64,000 bases of DNA, from assembly GCA_034440615.1 (NCBI GenBank), contig JAOTOM010004835.1, positions 1 to 64,000 of the forward strand, in the 5' to 3' direction. The notes beneath the pieces are model-generated. The model worked only from the letters and a program-made list of their open reading frames with translations. It ran no database searches and was not told where the DNA came from. The stretch is from Ashinkailepas kermadecensis. Lineage: Eukaryota > Arthropoda > Thecostraca > Neolepadidae. This document shows positions 33,955-44,009 of the stretch, piece by piece; positions within the stretch are counted from its first letter, which is position 1, and every line of letters begins with the position of its first letter. The translations under genes and the position numbers were made by a program.

Positions 33955-34970
33955 CACAATCGACACAAGAAGTAGCACACTGCGTGACCCGACGTGACCT
34001 GATACATTGTATCGGGTAGCACTAACGTCTCATTCACCAGCGCATTCAGAAAAGTATTCACCAATACTGTCTGATTCGACTGAAAACCTGACAACCTACG
34101 AAGCCGTAGCCTACGGTTTAATGCTACGACGAACCATCTCACCTACAGAGGTCCCAAAGGTCAACGAGGTTAAATCTGAGGTACCGCATATCTTGCCTGG
34201 AAATTCGCTTCTTGGAATGATTCAAACGCCTGTGTGACCGCTATCTAGGTAAGATGCGGCACACAAAATCGCTGATAGTCAGGTCACGCAGTGTGCTGTT
34301 CGGGTATCGATTATGCATGCATCAGTATGAATTGATAGTCTACACTTATTTCTTCGCCTGGCCAACCCACGGTACCCCCAATGGACCACTTTAATTTTCT
34401 GAATGTTATCAATCCTGGCATGAGGTCAAATCTTGACCTTCAAGATCACATGCTCTTATGTGTTGGTTTCTTCATCGATGGAAGATTATTCGGCGCTAAT
34501 ATCCATCCGATAAATGCATTAAGGAAGACGTTATTCGGTACCACGTAATTTTCCCATAGGGAGTAATGTTAAAGTATTCCTTAACCTGAGGTCAGATGGT
34601 GACCTTGAGTGACCAGGTTATTTGGTGTGCCGCATCCCACCTTAATAGCAGTCGTACAAGCGTTTGAATCAATCCAATAAGTGGTTTTCCTGGAATTTCT
34701 CCGGATTTGACTTCGTTCACCTTTTCGGCTTAGGTATGTGAAAGGGTCCGTCGTAGCATACAATTGTGTCGTAGTGCATGTACGGAAACGGCTGCGATGG
34801 TTCTCAAATTTTCAGATGAATCGGAGGATATTGATGAATGCGTTTCTGAATGTGTTCCTGAATGGGACGCTAGTTCTACGCTTCTACCTGATGAAATGTG
34901 TTATCGATGGAGGTCAGGCCACTCAGTGAGTCGAGTCTTGTATGGATTGTGCATGTATCAGTGTTATGAT
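33955..34970. mobile_element. Foldback-type inverted repeat, ~310-350-bp arms
   Basis: The left arm (about 33960-34270) and right arm (about 34610-34960) are reverse complements. Matching landmarks are GATGCGGCACACAAAAT with TTTGGTGTGCCGCATCCC, GATTCAAACGCCTGTG with TACAAGCGTTTGAATC, and CATTCAGAAAAG with the CTTTTCTGAATG-like end. Identity is perhaps 70 percent, with several gaps. The spacer (~340 bp) contains a GCATGCATCAGTATGAATTG motif repeated just beyond the right arm (34952). No transposase is encoded. Confidence 0.6.
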
Positions 34971-34974
34971 AATC

Positions 34975-35145
34975 TACGGATGTAGCTTTGTATGCTTTTG
35001 GGAGGGCACTTGCCCACAAAATGTTGGCTGTGTTCCCCAATAATTTGAACTTTAAACATGGGACACTGTGTGGTATGCCCCCCCCCCCAATCCATTTGGA
35101 CCCGTGTATCGCCCTCGCAATAATTTTCAGAACCCTACACCCATG
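34975..35145 (-). mobile_element. hAT-type MITE (family 4), minus orientation
   Basis: On the minus strand it begins CATGGGTGTAGGGTTCTG, followed by AAAATTATTGCGAGGG, and ends CAAAGCTACATCCGTA. These are the family-4 termini and interior block order. Flanking 8-mers do not match, so the TSD has decayed or one end is displaced. Confidence 0.7.
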
Positions 35146-35343
35146 CTTCAAAGTTGTCATACAATTATTTGATTCTGGCACACAACCAAACGTTCATTTC
35201 CTTCGGAAATGTCATGTTTCAACAAACGACCAACACAGTATTTGTACTTCTAATTTAGCGGCAAAGTCTTAAATGTTGGGCACGTGGCATATTTAGCAAT
35301 ATTCTTCCATAGCGTATTTAGCAAAAGAATATCTCCCCTAAAT

Positions 35344-35554
35344 CGGGGGTGCAACTTCTGAAAATGATGTGGCATGGCATGATTGAGGAAATTACCCTAC
35401 GTTAAGGACTTGGGCCCGCTCATAGGATCCCATGTTAAAATTGACATTATTTGTGAGTCAGTACGGTGGGTAATCCACGGAAAGGTGGGTGGGTAATCCA
35501 CCAAATACTAAATCAATACACGTGCTCCCCATGAACTGGAGGGTTGCATCGCTG
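35344..35554 (+). mobile_element. hAT-type MITE (family 4), diverged
   Basis: It starts CGGGGGTGCAACTTCTG, carries AAAATGATG...GGGCCCGC...CCCATGTTAAAATTG, and ends GGGTTGCATCGCTG. It lies in the intron just downstream (minus sense) of the exon at 35571-35642. No convincing TSD. Confidence 0.6.
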
Positions 35555-35570
35555 GTGGCCTTTCTCATAC

Positions 35571-35642
35571 CTCCACTCTGAAGTTTTCTTCGCCGTTGTC
35601 AATAACAACTTCTAGTGCCACCTCCGGTACCTCTGCATGCTC
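35571..35642 (-). CDS. Internal exon (24 codons) of an unidentified minus-strand gene
   Basis: The acceptor AACTTGTTGCAG precedes the exon and the donor GTATGAG follows it. The exon is 72 nt, phase 0 at both ends, and encodes an acidic stretch including VPEVALEVVIDNGEENF. It follows the exon at 35743-36296 (also phase 0) across a 100-bp intron, so the two read continuously. No domain was recognised. The product is unknown. Confidence 0.5.
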
Positions 35643-35742
35643 CTGCAACAAGTTGATACTGTGTTAGTTTAGTGAAACCAGTTCTAAGTTGCAAGTCCCC
35701 ACATCCTGGTGAATGCAGCTATGAGAACCTCAAACCAATTAC

Positions 35743-36296
35743 CTTGTATCCCAGCTGGTTTTTATATTTGTATGCAGGAAATTGACTTGCCTCTCCTAGA
35801 AGCACCTCCAGGCCGGCGGTGTGGTTGGTGAACGCATGCTTTGCCGCCTCTCGGTATCCGGACAGCGTCCGGGTACCACTCTCCACTTCTCTGTAGCCGC
35901 CCTGTATCCGGAATGTACCACTCTCCGGACTAGTTGGGTCCGGAAGGGTACCACTCTCCACTTCTCTGTAGCCGCCTCTCGGTATCCGGACAGCGTCCGG
36001 GTACCACTCTCCACTTCTCTGTAGCCGCCTCTAGGTATCCGGACAGCGTCCGGGTACCACTCTCCACTTCTCTGTAGCCGCCTCTAGGTATCCGGACAGC
36101 GTCCGGGTACCACTCTCCACTTCTCTGTAGCCGCCTCTAGGTATCCGGACAGCGTTCGGGTACCACTCTCCACTTCTCTGTAGCGCTGTTCCAGGCGCAC
36201 TTGTAGCTGTTGGCTCGCACGTCGAGCGGCGCGGCCGCTTCGCCGCAGTGCTCCGAGTTCAGCCGCTCGAGCGTCTCGATTTGCGGCTACTATGGC
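35743..36296 (-). pseudogene. Coding exon disrupted by expansion of an internal 53-bp unit
   Basis: On the minus strand the exon opens after ATATGCAAACCAG with a helical, Arg/Ala-rich segment (AIVAANRDARAAELGALRR, then RRASQQLQVRLEQRYREVES). It closes with KHAFTNHTAGLEVLLGEAS and YKYKNQLGYK before the donor GTAATT. Between them sit five extra repeats adding 287 nt (spacings 75, 53, 53, 53, 53). The exon is 554 nt; subtracting 287 leaves 267 nt, exactly 89 codons in one frame across the repeat. As it stands the array shifts frame (287 is not divisible by 3). The helical part suggests a coiled coil; family unknown. Confidence 0.55.
35850..36185. repeat. 53-bp minisatellite inside the exon
   Basis: The landmark GGGTACCACTCTCCACTTCT occurs at 35871, 35946, 35999, 36052, 36105 and 36158. 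Spacing is 53 bp except one variant of 75. Units are almost identical, so expansion is recent. Confidence 0.95.
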
Positions 36297-36398
36297 CTGG
36301 TTTGCATATAAAAATAACGTTAATGGCAATGGGCATGACCAAATCGTAAATCTAACACGGGCTCCTTGTCATCAGTAGGGCCAGCGGCGAAACTCAGT

Positions 36399-36633
36399 CA
36401 GGGGCGGATCCAGGAATTGTCATGGAGGGCGCATTTCCGGAAGGGCGCCACTGCGAAAGTAACTGGAGGGACGGGCGCCTTTGCCTTCAGTAGGGCGGTT
36501 CTGGTTGAAAAATTCGCAAGGGGTGCACTCTAGCGTTCCCGGAAGAGCGCCTTTTCCCGGCCGAAGTGGAGACTGGAGGACACTCTTCTCGTGGAGGACA
36601 CATGCCCCCAGTGCTCCCTTGTATCCGCCCCTG
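36399..36633 (+). mobile_element. hAT-type MITE (family 2), best-preserved ends
   Basis: It starts CAGGGGCGGATCCAGGAATT and ends TGTATCCGCCCCTG. Flanks AACTCAGT (36391-36398) and AATTCAAT (36634-36641) match at 6 of 8 positions. The 235-bp interior holds the GGGCGCCACTGCGAAAGTA block shared with 5026, 12346 and 20295. It lies just upstream (minus sense) of the disrupted exon. Confidence 0.88.
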
Positions 36634-38599
36634 AATTCAATATGCTTTTGATTGGGGCACAGCCGTGGCATGGTGGCAGCCAGGCAGCCATTTTTGTGCT
36701 GTCACTGGGATCTCGTTAGGTCTCCACCTATGATGTCGCGCACAAGTCATTTTTGCCTACCCTGGCTACAGTTGTCAAATCAGCCGTGCATTGCATCGTA
36801 CCACACACTGCACACGAATACTCAAACAAAAATTCCTGTGCATGCACGACTCAGATGCACCTTGCTAGAAATACTGTAGGAAAGTCCTATATTGGCACGC
36901 GAAAGTCTAGCAACCTCGTCGTCTCGATAACCCCGGTCACGAAAGCACCAGTTCTGTTAGCTGCCCTGTATTGCCTGCAGCACTCGCACGATCACACGAG
37001 ACCAACAGACACCGTACAGAACTTTCTCCTCTGAAGGTAAGCCGTGATACTGCCTTTCCTATGAATTTAGAAGCCGAATTTAGTTGGGAAGCGCGCGCGC
37101 AGCAGCGGTCCGCTCGCCGTGAGAATTCAAGCCTGGCCGCACGGCCGCTGGCCACGTCTGAAAACCACCGGCTTTTCATTGGCCGTTGAGCCAGAACCGC
37201 CCATTGACGTCACATCCATGTTCTAGAAGCTTCGTCGGAAGTGGGCTTGCATTTAGTGATGGGTACTATGTGATATTTACGGTACACTCTTTACAGTTAC
37301 AATTACGGTACAATTTTACAATCGGAAGGCTTACGGGATTATACCAATTACGGTTACGGGACAGCCAAACGTATAACTTTATGTGAACTGGGTTTGGTAC
37401 CGGCTGCACAGTATTGAGGTCACATCTCTGGCGCCTAGCGCCGGAGAGGGCGGGGAAGGTGCAAGGTCCATTGAACGGCCCCGTTGGAGCGGTGGCTGCT
37501 TACGTCGGCATCAGACAGGCGAACGCCAGTCTAGGTGCCTGAGACTTGTCGCGCCAGGAACGGAGGGGGTAGGGGGCTGAATCTATGGGATCAAGACGCT
37601 CAAAAACTAACTCTCTTACAATACCTTCCGAACAAAATACCTAGGTTGTCTGTCTCCAGGGCCAACTAGGAACGAATTGTAATATTAACCATGGTATAAT
37701 GCTGCTGCTAAGAAGTATGGTCAAGTGCATAGTTATACTGAGCATGATTATAAATAAATTAAAAAACGGCGTAAAATAGCCTCATGCTAATACCGCAACG
37801 TAAGATATAACCGAATTAACTCTGGGTATATTTCATCCACGCGCCTTCTTCAACAGTCTCAAGTGATAAGAAGAAGAAGTAAATTACAAACATTTTGCCC
37901 TCGCTCACAGACTACAAGGAAACAAGTCTGCTAACGATGCAATTATCCACCGGAGGTCTTCACTGCACCTCATCCATCCTATTGATGAACTGCCAGAAGT
38001 TGGCATGTGCCGACCACAATTACTCGCCGAAGACACTAAAGAAAGACTCGGCGTCGTTATTTGTTCTTCTTTCTTGTCCGTACACTGACAGAGCTGGTGT
38101 GGTCGTACTGCGTGCCACTGCCGCCGCATGTAGCTCACAAGCTGGTTCAGAGGCCCAGCCAAGCTCGGTGCGACCTTCGGGAGATACAATATGCGATCTT
38201 ATTAAACAGAATTAACAATGTGGTTGGGGGCTCGACTGGGTTCCTCGGCATTACCCGATAACAAAGAAGACAATGTTGTTTCAATGTTGTTCAAATTTGG
38301 CCATTGGAAATTACTTGCACCTCCTCTAGAAACTAGAATATAGCATTAATCCTAGTAAGCCCACTCTGGTGGTGTTCCTTCACAAACCCACCACCAGAGC
38401 GGCGCCACCGGTATTATGTCCGCTCATGACGCCGAACGTGACCGGCTATTGGTAAAACAAGAGTAATGAACTGACAGGCTGTTTAAAAATCGACATGAAT
38501 CTCAGGAACAGTCGAAAAGCTCGCCGGTCCGGATCCGGCTTTCGGACCGGGCTGACGGTCGTTGAATGTGCCACCTCTGGTGTGCCCAGTAGGACTCGG
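36634..38599. other. No firm gene; possible promoter patch near 37.2 kb
   Basis: CTCTGAAG followed by GTAAGCC at 37035 could be a plus-strand splice donor. Other frames (37895-38215 plus, 37905-38189 minus) have no domain. A GAAGAAGAAG tract lies near 37870. Confidence 0.35.
37170..37222 (-). promoter_or_regulatory. Possible promoter patch (CRE-like plus CCAAT motifs)
   Basis: On the minus strand a TGACGTCA site (near 37206) is followed by AATGGGCGGTTC and GGCCAATGAAAA within 40 bp, next to CpG-rich DNA with a GCGCGCGCGC run (37091-37100). Such motifs cluster in promoters, and the disrupted minus-strand exons lie downstream. No transcription start can be shown. Confidence 0.25.
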
Positions 38600-38885
38600 G
38601 CACCATATGCGACCGTGAGTGAGCCGGCTCCACCTCCCCCGGGGTGGTCAGGCGGACCAGCTGTGTGCCGGCGACTAACGATCTCCTGAGTCAGCCGCTC
38701 CACCTCCCTCGGGGAGGCGAGGGTGGCATGACCAGTTGTTTGCCGGCGACATGATCTCCTGATCTCTCTGAACGATCTCCTGAGGCGGCCGCCCGTCTCA
38801 TGGGGAGGCGGAGGGTGAGTACGAGGCCAGTTGTTGTGTCTCCGGACATGATCTCCTGATCTCCGACACGTCCTGTTCATCTCCC
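38600..38885. repeat. Degenerate ~70-95-bp tandem repeat
   Basis: About three units share CCACCTCC(C/T)(C/T)CGGGG, then GACCAG(T/C)TGTTTGCCGGCGA, then GATCTCCTGA. Unit length varies through internal duplication of GATCTCCTGATCT. Confidence 0.65.
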
Positions 38886-38974
38886 GGGGTGGAGGCGGCC
38901 GCACGTCCCGTCTGGCATGGCTGTCGGCGGGCCCTGTTTGAAGTCCGCGAGCCGCAGGCGTGCCGCCGATGATG

Positions 38975-39295
38975 GTCGCCACGGTCTCATCGGACATCGA
39001 CTCGGTCCCGTCTCCGACACAGTCCTGTTCATCTCCACGGGGTGGAGGTCGGTCCCGGTCCCGTCTCCGGCTCGGCCCTGTTCATCTCCACGAGATTGAG
39101 GTCGAGCCCCGGTCCCGTCTCCGACACAGCCCTGTTCATCTCCACGAGATGGAGGTCGAGCCGGCCCTGGTCCCGGTCCCGGTCCCGTCTCCGGCACGGC
39201 CCTGTTCATCTCCACGAGATTGAGGTCGAGCCCGGTCCCGTCTCCGACACAGCCCTGTTCATTTCCACGAGATGGAGATCGAGGGAGCTTCGGTC
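38975..39295. repeat. 53/54-bp minisatellite, five to six copies
   Basis: CCTGTTCATCTCCACGAGAT recurs near 39022, 39076, 39129, 39200 and 39253 with GGTCCCGTCTCCG between. Spacing is 53-54 bp except one 71-bp step made by repeating CCCGGT. Frames stay open only because stops are rare in this composition. Confidence 0.85.
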
Positions 39296-40493
39296 CCGGC
39301 CTGCGTGCCGGACTCAACCGACAGCTACCGACAACTCGTCCTCGGCCCTGTGTTAACCGAGATGAAGCAAGCCGAACCGAATTCAAATATTTCGCCAGGT
39401 GATTTGTTTTGAACAGTAAGTGTTGATTGTGAGCATTGTGTATTACATTTGCGTCTCAACGCATTTCATCACATGCGCTTCAACGCGCATGCGTTGATTG
39501 TGAGCATATCACGTGCGCATTTCATTTTCATCGATGAAGATGTATCCATTTGTCATGGATGCTCACTTTCAAGCCACCATGTTTATATATGAGCTGCATA
39601 AAGTTATGCTGTAGATACACATCACTCCTCAGATACCGTTCTCAATCTATTCTGCTCAGTTTGGTTTCCTGTTATGTACGAAAACCATGGTTTAATGTGA
39701 GCGCATTATGCACCACAACACACACCATCAAGTATATTCCAGTTTGTGCTCTTGGAAATATGAACGTACTGGGAGTAAGCTACATTGATGAAATGGTAAC
39801 TTGTTTTATCTCTTGTAGGCAATCATCGCCCATCTAGAAATGTTTCCTATATCAACAAAATGGAGCCAGATAGGTTTCGGATGCATTTAGTGTCTTATTT
39901 TGTTTTGTTTCATCGTGTTTAGGCTGTCTTGTTACTCACGTGTGAAGTCACTCCAAGAAGAACACTAAAAGCAAGCTAAGGAAGCCAATATGAACATCTG
40001 ACTATGGTATTTTCCTTAAAAAGTCTTCGAACTGAATGTGAGCATGACACACATGGTATGGAACTGGACGATTTGGGTCAATCATCAATGCAAAATGTAG
40101 TCTATCTATCACGGCTACTGCTATTATGGTTGGGCTACAGCAAAAATAGAAATGGGAAGTTCGTTGATACAAATATTACCAGTGAAACCGCAAAATGTTC
40201 AGCCATTTTTGCCTATTTTTTTTGTTGTTGCTTTGCTGTTGACGGTGACATCGAATAACTACAGCCAGAAAACAGCAAGACGCCGATTACAACAAAAACA
40301 AGATATCAACTACGGCAAAAATAGGACACCGATTGCAGCCGAAACAAAACACCGACAACACACCGACTGCAGCCGAAAAAAGGCAAGACACCGACTGCAG
40401 AAAAAAAAGGCAAGAATACAGGCAAAAACAAGACACCGACTTGAGCAGGCTGTGGTATCCGCCGGCGGATGGCTACCGGCCGCTGACGATGAC
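39296..40493. other. AT-rich stretch, then degenerate CAGCCGAAAA repeats
   Basis: GTTGATTGTGAGCAT is directly repeated at about 39422 and 39493. Bases 40260-40445 contain degenerate units of ACACCGACTGCAGCCGAAAA type leading into the 70-bp array. No gene recognised. Confidence 0.5.
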
Positions 40494-41029
40494 GTGGAGC
40501 CGGCCAATGCTGAGATTGGTCATTGGCGCCGGCAGGCTGGTGGTCACGGCCGCTGGCGGTGACGTGGAGCCGGCCAATGCTGAGATTGGTCATTGGCGCC
40601 GGCAGGCTGGTGGTCACGGCAGCTGACGGTGACGTGGAGCCGGCCAAGGCCAATGCTGAGATTGGTCATTGGCGCCGGCAGGCTGGTGGTCACGGTCGCT
40701 GACGGTGACGTGGAGCCGGCCAATGCTGATATTGGTCATTGGCGCCGGCAGGCTGGTGGTCACGGCCGCTGGCGGTGACGTGGAGCCGGCCAATGCTGAG
40801 ATTGGTCATTGGCGCCGGCAGGCTGGTGGTCACGGCCGCTGACGATGACGTGGAGCCGGCCAATGCTGAGATTTGTCGTTGGCGCCGGCAGGCTGGTGGT
40901 CACGGCCGCTGGCGGTGACGTGGAGCCGTCCAATGCTGATATTGGTCATTGGCGCCGGCAGGCTGGTGGTCACGGCCGCTGGCGTTGACGTGGAGCCGGC
41001 CAATGCTGATATTGGTCATTGGCGCCGGT
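40494..41029. repeat. 70-bp minisatellite, eight copies
   Basis: GTGGAGCCGGCCAATGCTGA starts units at 40494, 40564, 40634, 40710, 40780, 40850, 40920 and 40990. Period is 70 bp except one 76-bp unit with a duplicated AAGGCC. Units contain GGTCATTGGCGCCGGCAGG and are nearly identical. The period is not a multiple of three, so a coding role is unlikely. Confidence 0.95.
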
Positions 41030-41277
41030 AGCGAATCTAGTGGATACGAAGTTCTCTAGACTTCCCGTTGCTCAAAATCCACTGAATGTTAGTGACTCGA
41101 GGCGCTCAGGTGTGAGCGGACCACGTGATCTGTAAAGCTGACACAAGATCGGAATATGTTCCCATGTTGGCTACAAGCCACCTCCAAGAGCTGATTGGTT
41201 GCAAATATCACCCGCAAAGTGCGACCGCGTGTGTGTATGTGAGGGTTGGATTGGACTGGACTGTGGCTTTACGACGC

Positions 41278-41392
41278 ACCCAGCAGCTGGGCCACATGGC
41301 GTCGCCTGCCTCTCACTCTGGCAGGGAGGGCGGGCGCCGTGGGGAATCGAACCCCGTACCTCTGGCGTGCCATGGGTATTTAGGAATAGAGT
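41278..41392 (-). mobile_element. tRNA-derived SINE (type B), 5'-truncated
   Basis: On the minus strand: TGGCACGCCAGAGGTACGGG, then GTTCGATTCCCCACGG (B box), CCAGAGTGAGAGGCAGGCGACGCC and a TGCGTCGTAAAG end. It matches the SINE at 63902 through GGCACGCCAGAGG and the B-box block, and shares its 3' core with type A SINEs. Confidence 0.75.
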
Positions 41393-41560
41393 GTCAGTCT
41401 CCTAACCTGAGGTTGTCGGTTCGAGCCCCACCTGGCGCTGCTTTCGCCCGCCACCAATCGGCGTAAGAGATTGACGACGATATATAGCCGAAGCAGACGA
41501 CGCATTGTTGTAGACCGGTAGCACCCGGCGACCACGCCGAGACGCAGCGGTGTCCGACCA
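41393..41560 (+). mobile_element. tRNA-derived SINE (type A) fragment
   Basis: CTAACCTGAGGTTGTCGG, then GTTCGAGCCCC (B box), CGCCCGCCACCAATCGGCG and GAGATTGACGACGATATATAGCC. This is the core also seen at 41846 and 50547. The A-box half is missing, perhaps lost when the type B copy inserted beside it. The 3' limit is approximate. Confidence 0.65.
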
Positions 41561-41625
41561 CACTGATCCCATCCGTGAAAAAGGTCACCGCCGTCTGGAT
41601 TCGATCCGGGTTGTCGACGTTTTAG

Positions 41626-41804
41626 GACTACTACACGGCGGTGCCGCAGGACTACTACGACGAGTACGACCTGTACGAGCGGCGGGGCGCCGTGCGTCGC
41701 GCCGTGCCCCTGCAGCCGGCGCACGACCCCTACGACCCGTACGACCCGTACGCAGCGGCGCGCCGCTCGACTGATCAGCTGTATGACAGGCGACAGACGT
41801 ACAG
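41626..41804 (+). CDS. Penultimate exon of a Tyr/Asp/Arg-rich protein
   Basis: The exon starts right after GACGTTTTAG, where an in-frame TAG coincides with the acceptor. It encodes 59 residues with 11 Tyr (QDYYDEYDLYERR, then DPYDPYDPYAAARR, then QLYDRRQTY) and ends TACAG before GTGAGC, leaving two bases of a codon. The single base at the next proposed exon (45869) completes an Arg codon. Repeated D-P-Y and Y-D-R-R motifs resemble low-complexity tails of RNA-binding proteins such as RBM4/Lark, but no RRM is visible in the window, so the identity is only a suggestion. Upstream exons were not found. Confidence 0.55.
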
Positions 41805-41845
41805 GTGAGCGACGCGGCTGTGTGGCCCGCGTTAGCGGGGCTGAC

Positions 41846-42000
41846 GGCCGGCACGGTGGCGCAGTCGGTAGCGCGTTTGACTGGTGATCGTGAGTTCGCC
41901 GGTTCGAATCGCACACCCTCGGCTTTCGAGTCCGCCCGCGACCAACCGGCGTGTGAGGCTGGCGACGCTATGCCGCCTGGCGGTCGGGCGCGTGAACGAA
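41846..42000 (+). mobile_element. tRNA-derived SINE (type A)
   Basis: GGCACGGTGGCGCAGTCGG (A-box region), then GCCGGTTCGAATCGC (B box), then CCGCGACCAACCGGCGTG and GAGGCTGGCGACGCTATG. Flanking GCGGGGCTGA (41834) and GCGGGGTTGA (42002) may be the TSD. It lies in the intron after the Tyr-rich exon. Confidence 0.75.
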
Positions 42001-42440
42001 TGCGGGGTTGAGCGCGGCGGGACCACGGTCCGCAGCTCTGTCGTGCTGGCTCAGGTGATGCCCAATCACAACAGCCTACCAGCTTACGTTGTGTGCGCAT
42101 TAAAGCAATGCCTAAGCAGTTTCCAGATGCGAGAAACGTGTCTACAGTGTAATGGACGTTGGCTCTGCAACTTATTCGTCGCGTACCTGGCGTTATCTCG
42201 TGGGGCTAAATCAAAATTCGCAATGTATTTTAGCTGGTGTGCGTCGTTTAGAAAAGCAGTGTTCAAGACGTAGTCCTAACGCTGTTCTGTGCACACGCTG
42301 GACGTGATGAACGCCACTGACGTTGGGGTGCGTGAATGGCGTGCAGCCCCGTCTTTCTCCCTGAATAGTGTTCGGCGGCCCAGGCCACTCGGCCACTTGG
42401 CCACCGCTGCCGGTCGGCGGCGGATTCCGCACCGAAGCAG

Positions 42441-43352
42441 GTGTCATGTGATCTCGCACATCACAACACAATGCTCCACACATCCCCGTGTAATCTCACA
42501 CACCACAACACGGAGCCGCTCCACACATCCCGGTGTAGTATCACACCTGAACACGGAGCTGCTCCACACCTCCCCGTGTAATATCACATACCACAGCACG
42601 GAGCTGCTCCACACCTTCCCGTATAGTATCACATACCACAACACGGAGCTGCTCCACACATCCCCGTGTAATCTCACACACCACAACACGGAGCGGCTCC
42701 ACACCTCCCCGTGTAATATCACATACCACAACACGGAGCTGCTCCACACCTTCCCGTATAGTATCACATACCACAACACGTAGCTGCTCCACACATCCCC
42801 GTGTAATCTCACACACCACAACACGGAGCTGCTCCACACCTCCCCGTGTAATATCGCATACCACAGCACGGAGCTGCTCCACACCTTCCCGTATAGTATC
42901 ACATACCACAGCACGGAGCTGCTCCACACATACCCGTGTAATATCACACACCACAGCACGGGGCTGCTCCACACATCCCCGTGTAATCTCACACACCACA
43001 ACACGGAGCTGCTCCACACATCCCCGTGTAATCTCACACACCACAACACGGAGCTGCTCCACACATCCCCGTGTAATCTCACACACCACAACACGGAGCT
43101 GCTCCACACATACCCGTGTAATATCACACACCACAGCACGGGGCTGCTCCACACATCCCCGTGTAATCTCACACACCACAACACGGAGCTGCTCCACACG
43201 TCCCCGTGTAATATCACATACCACAACACGGAGCTGCTCCAGACCTTCCCGTGTAATATCACACACCACAATACGGAGCTGCTCCACACCTTCCCGTGTA
43301 ATATCACACACCACAACACGGAGCTGCTCCACACTTCCCCGTGTAATCTCTA
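42441..43352. repeat. 45-bp minisatellite, about 20 copies
   Basis: The unit contains CACAACACGGAGCTGCTCC, CACACATCCCCGTGTAATCTC and CACAC. Each unit holds complementary ACACGG/CCGTGT blocks and the palindrome GGAGCTGCTCC, so single strands could form serial hairpins. A 45-nt period keeps minus-strand frames open for 296 and 263 codons. These 15-residue repeats (for example VWSSSVLWCVILHG) have no known counterpart, and the array is intronic to the proposed gene. Confidence 0.95.
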
Positions 43353-43365
43353 TCTCTCACACACG

Positions 43366-43398
43366 CCCACTCCCACACATATCATGTGTGGGAGTGGG
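43366..43398. repeat. Perfect 15-bp-stem, 3-base-loop hairpin
   Basis: CCCACTCCCACACAT (43366-43380), loop ATC, ATGTGTGGGAGTGGG (43384-43398). It sits at the edge of the 45-bp array. Confidence 0.9.
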
Positions 43399-43845
43399 AG
43401 TATGTGGCGGTGTACATCTACGTCCTTGTTACAGTTTGCCGTGTCAGTTGACCTGAGGTCGCCTCTCCGGGTCACCGGTCTGCGGCCGCGACACCTCTGA
43501 CCGCCGCGATACCTCACGTGATCCTTTCCCGCTCCTACTCCTACTCCTAGTATCCTAATGTGTCAGCACCGGCCCTTGTGCTCTGGAAACGGCGGGTCGG
43601 TGCAGTGAAAATGGCCATGCCCTTCAACCATTAAGTGGAACGGTGGCTGCTGGGTTTTCTTAAGGATGGTTTCGCGAGTCGCGACCAGCTAATCCAGGGA
43701 GAGCGATAGATAAACAGACAGACAGCCAGACAAACACGGACCGTGCGAGGCAGTCTTGTACATGTCTCCTGTCTCTTGAGGTACTCTTGTCTGGTTCGTT
43801 ACTCGCTACTTCGCCACCCCAAAGTGATAACTGACCCGTCACGGG

Positions 43846-43960
43846 TGCTATATGAACTATGACATCAGCGCGCCCTAGGGCCCAAACAACTGACTTAATA
43901 ACTCACCCAATATAACTAAATGTAAATATAACTACTAAATGTAAATGTACCTAAAAGTAA
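43846..43960 (+). mobile_element. 3' tail of an I-type LINE or its SINE
   Basis: GGGTGCTATATGAACTATGA, then AGCGCGCCCTAGGGCCCAAA and an AACTAAATGTAAATAT-like simple tail. It parallels the end of the near-complete LINE at 62098-62157. The upstream body could not be identified. Confidence 0.6.
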
Positions 43961-44009
43961 TCCCCATGTAACAAGTAATCCGGTATTGCGCTACCTCCAT
44001 GTAATCAGT

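Noticed and set aside
33915..33955. Rho-independent terminator
   Set aside because: The hairpin plus T-run looks like one, but introns and LINEs show this is eukaryotic DNA.
42444..43334. 296- and 263-codon minus-strand frames across the 45-bp array
   Set aside because: Two overlapping frames are open at once, as expected for a stop-poor 45-nt repeat.
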